Shown: positions 63,013 through 64,000 of the stretch, piece by piece | How positions within the stretch are numbered: position 1 is the stretch's first letter | Layout of the letters: each line of letters opens with the position of its first letter | NCBI RefSeq assembly: GCF_002855575.1 | Contig: NZ_PKRQ01000002.1 | Location: 806,001 to 870,000 of the forward strand | Reading direction: 5' to 3' | DNA: 64,000 nucleotides | Origin: Tabrizicola sp. TH137 | GTDB taxonomy: Bacteria > Pseudomonadota > Alphaproteobacteria > Rhodobacterales > Rhodobacteraceae | The notes under the pieces: generated by a model | Databases searched by the model: none | What the model was told of the DNA's origin: nothing | The model's input: the letters and a program-made list of their open reading frames with translations, nothing else | Translations under genes and position numbers: made by a program

Positions 63013-64000
63013 ATGCCGGATATCCTTCTGATCGAAGACGAGCCGATCATCGCCCGCAATATCGGGATCGCGCTGGGGCGTGCCGGGCATCGCGTCACCC
63101 ATGCCGCCTCCGCGACAGAGGCGCGCCGGGTTCTGGCAGCGGGTCTGGCCTCGGGGACGCATCCCGATCTGGTGATCGCCGACATCTCGCTGGGCGACGG
63201 CGATGGGATCGAGGTGCTCTCGGCCCATGGCCCGCAGCTCAGGGACTGCCCCGTCATCATCATGAGCGGCCAGGACAGCACCGCCAACCGGCTGCGCGCG
63301 GAAGGGATTTCCGTCGCGGCCTTCCTTGCCAAGCCCTTCGCAATGGCGCGGCTCTGCGAACTCGCGGCGGCCCTTCTGGCCGAAAGCCTGCCCGAACAGC
63401 AGCGCAAGCCCGGCCCGTCGGTGATGATGTATTCGCATGATACGATCGGCCTCGGCCATATGCGCCGCAACAGCGCCATCGCCGAGGAACTGGTCGCCCG
63501 CGTGCCGGGCCTGTCCGTCCTGATGCTGGTCGGTTGCCCGGCGGGTATGATGTTCGCCCCCCGTCCGGGGATCGACTACATCAAGCTGCCCTCTCTGGCC
63601 AAGCTTGGCCGCGACCGCTGGCAATCGGGCAGCCTGCGGATCGACGCGGAAACGGCCCGCGCGCTGCGGGCGGGCATCCTCGAACGGGTGGCCGAAACCT
63701 TCAAGCCCGATGTCTTCCTCGTCGATCACGAACCGACCGGGGTCTGGAACGAACTCGTCGCCCCCCTGCGCCGCCTGCGCGAAAGCTGCGGCACGCGCAC
63801 GATCCTTGGCCTGCGCGACATTCTCGATGATCCCGACCGGACCTGTGGCCGCTGGGCCGAAACGGGCACCGACAAGGTGATATCCACCCTCTATGACGAT
63901 GTCCTGATCTACGGGAATGCCGATTTCTACCCCTCCAGCCGCGCCTATGGGCTGGATCGTCTCCGCCCGGATGGGGTGCAGTATTGCGGTGCCGTGACCA
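63013..64000 (+). CDS. Receiver domain fused to a COG4671-like glycosyltransferase (runs off the window)
   Basis: The visible 329 codons form one open frame from the ATG at 63013 to the window end. Residues about 1-125 are a CheY-like receiver: ILLIEDEP, phospho-acceptor Asp57 in DLVIADISLGDGDG, the threonine/serine position in PVIIMSGQDS and the lysine in AFLAKPFAM. After a short linker, from about residue 137, VMMYSHDTIGLGHMRRNSAIAEELV starts a COG4671-like glycosyltransferase. PDVFLVDHEPTGVWNEL, TILGLRDILDDP and VLIYGNADFYPSSRAYGL continue it. Receiver domains normally end in DNA-binding or GGDEF-type outputs; a glycosyltransferase output is uncommon. It is divergent from the kinase gene, so phosphorylation by that kinase is likely. 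The donor-binding C-terminal half is outside the window. Confidence 0.87.
   Translation, partial: MPDILLIEDEPIIARNIGIALGRAGHRVTHAASATEARRVLAAGLASGTHPDLVIADISLGDGDGIEVLSAHGPQLRDCPVIIMSGQDSTANRLRAEGISVAAFLAKPFAMARLCELAAALLAESLPEQQRKPGPSVMMYSHDTIGLGHMRRNSAIAEELVARVPGLSVLMLVGCPAGMMFAPRPGIDYIKLPSLAKLGRDRWQSGSLRIDAETARALRAGILERVAETFKPDVFLVDHEPTGVWNELVAPLRRLRESCGTRTILGLRDILDDPDRTCGRWAETGTDKVISTLYDDVLIYGNADFYPSSRAYGLDRLRPDGVQYCGAVT

Overview
The window is high-GC DNA packed with genes on both strands, with short intergenic gaps and many overlapping start and stop codons. Gene content and order (pyrE-dnaB-alr-mlaEF, radA-cvpA-purF, hutF/hutC divergent from hutIHU, several sarcosine/dimethylglycine-dehydrogenase-like flavoproteins, surface-glycan genes) point to an alphaproteobacterium of the Rhodobacter/Paracoccus/Roseobacter type (Rhodobacterales). 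This is inference from protein content; there is no rRNA or tRNA gene in the window to confirm it.

Layout. 1-1249 (minus): start of a CoxE-like vWA protein and its MoxR ATPase. 1399-3731: a family 2 glycosyltransferase and an uncharacterised alpha/beta-hydrolase-like protein. 3840-8057: pyrC, a brnTA toxin-antitoxin pair with a perfect palindromic operator, pyrE, dnaB. 8066-15438: a fucose-dehydrogenase-like SDR, then alr-mlaE-mlaF and small membrane proteins, a PqiA-like protein, radA and cvpA. 15552-18605: purF and two SDRs. 18724-29925 (all minus): a catabolic island for methylated amines or amino acids, holding a Cys/Met-metabolism lyase, a beta-hydroxyacid dehydrogenase, an aldehyde dehydrogenase, an MttB-family methyltransferase, and two large FAD/GcvT dehydrogenases either side of a quinone-oxidoreductase-like protein. 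It is read away from a divergent LysR regulator (30037). 31183-37685: the histidine-utilisation regulon hutC-hutF / hutI-hutH-hutU with a HutC-type operator between the two arms. 37780-40617: PHP phosphoesterase, flavin reductase, a SqrR/BigR-like ArsR repressor and an SDR.

40614-53829 is a surface-glycan island: a GT4, a GT2 fused to a methyltransferase-like domain, a GT32-like transferase, an unknown protein, a LamG-like protein, a sulfatase fused to RTX calcium-binding repeats, a GT61, a GT8-like transferase, another GT2 and a GT90/CAP10 protein. 54139-58306 is a complete spermidine/putrescine-type ABC transporter (binding protein with a Tat signal, ATPase, two permeases). 58476-64000 is the most unusual part: a COG4671-like glycosyltransferase, an APH-type kinase, an NtrC-family regulator lacking GAFTGA, its histidine kinase, and, divergent from them, a receiver domain fused directly to a second COG4671-like glycosyltransferase (cut by the window end). 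This arrangement suggests one sensor kinase controlling both transcription and a glycosyltransferase enzyme.

Between genes there are several repeat families: a 22-bp element linked to GC-rich hairpins at gene 3' ends (four copies), a second 25-bp element (three copies), an array of three A/T-rich hairpins at 18617-18719, and two intergenic copies of a 12-bp tandem repeat behind an identical 16-bp core. There is no CRISPR array, rRNA, tRNA, intact insertion sequence or prophage. No gene-free stretch exceeds 300 bases.
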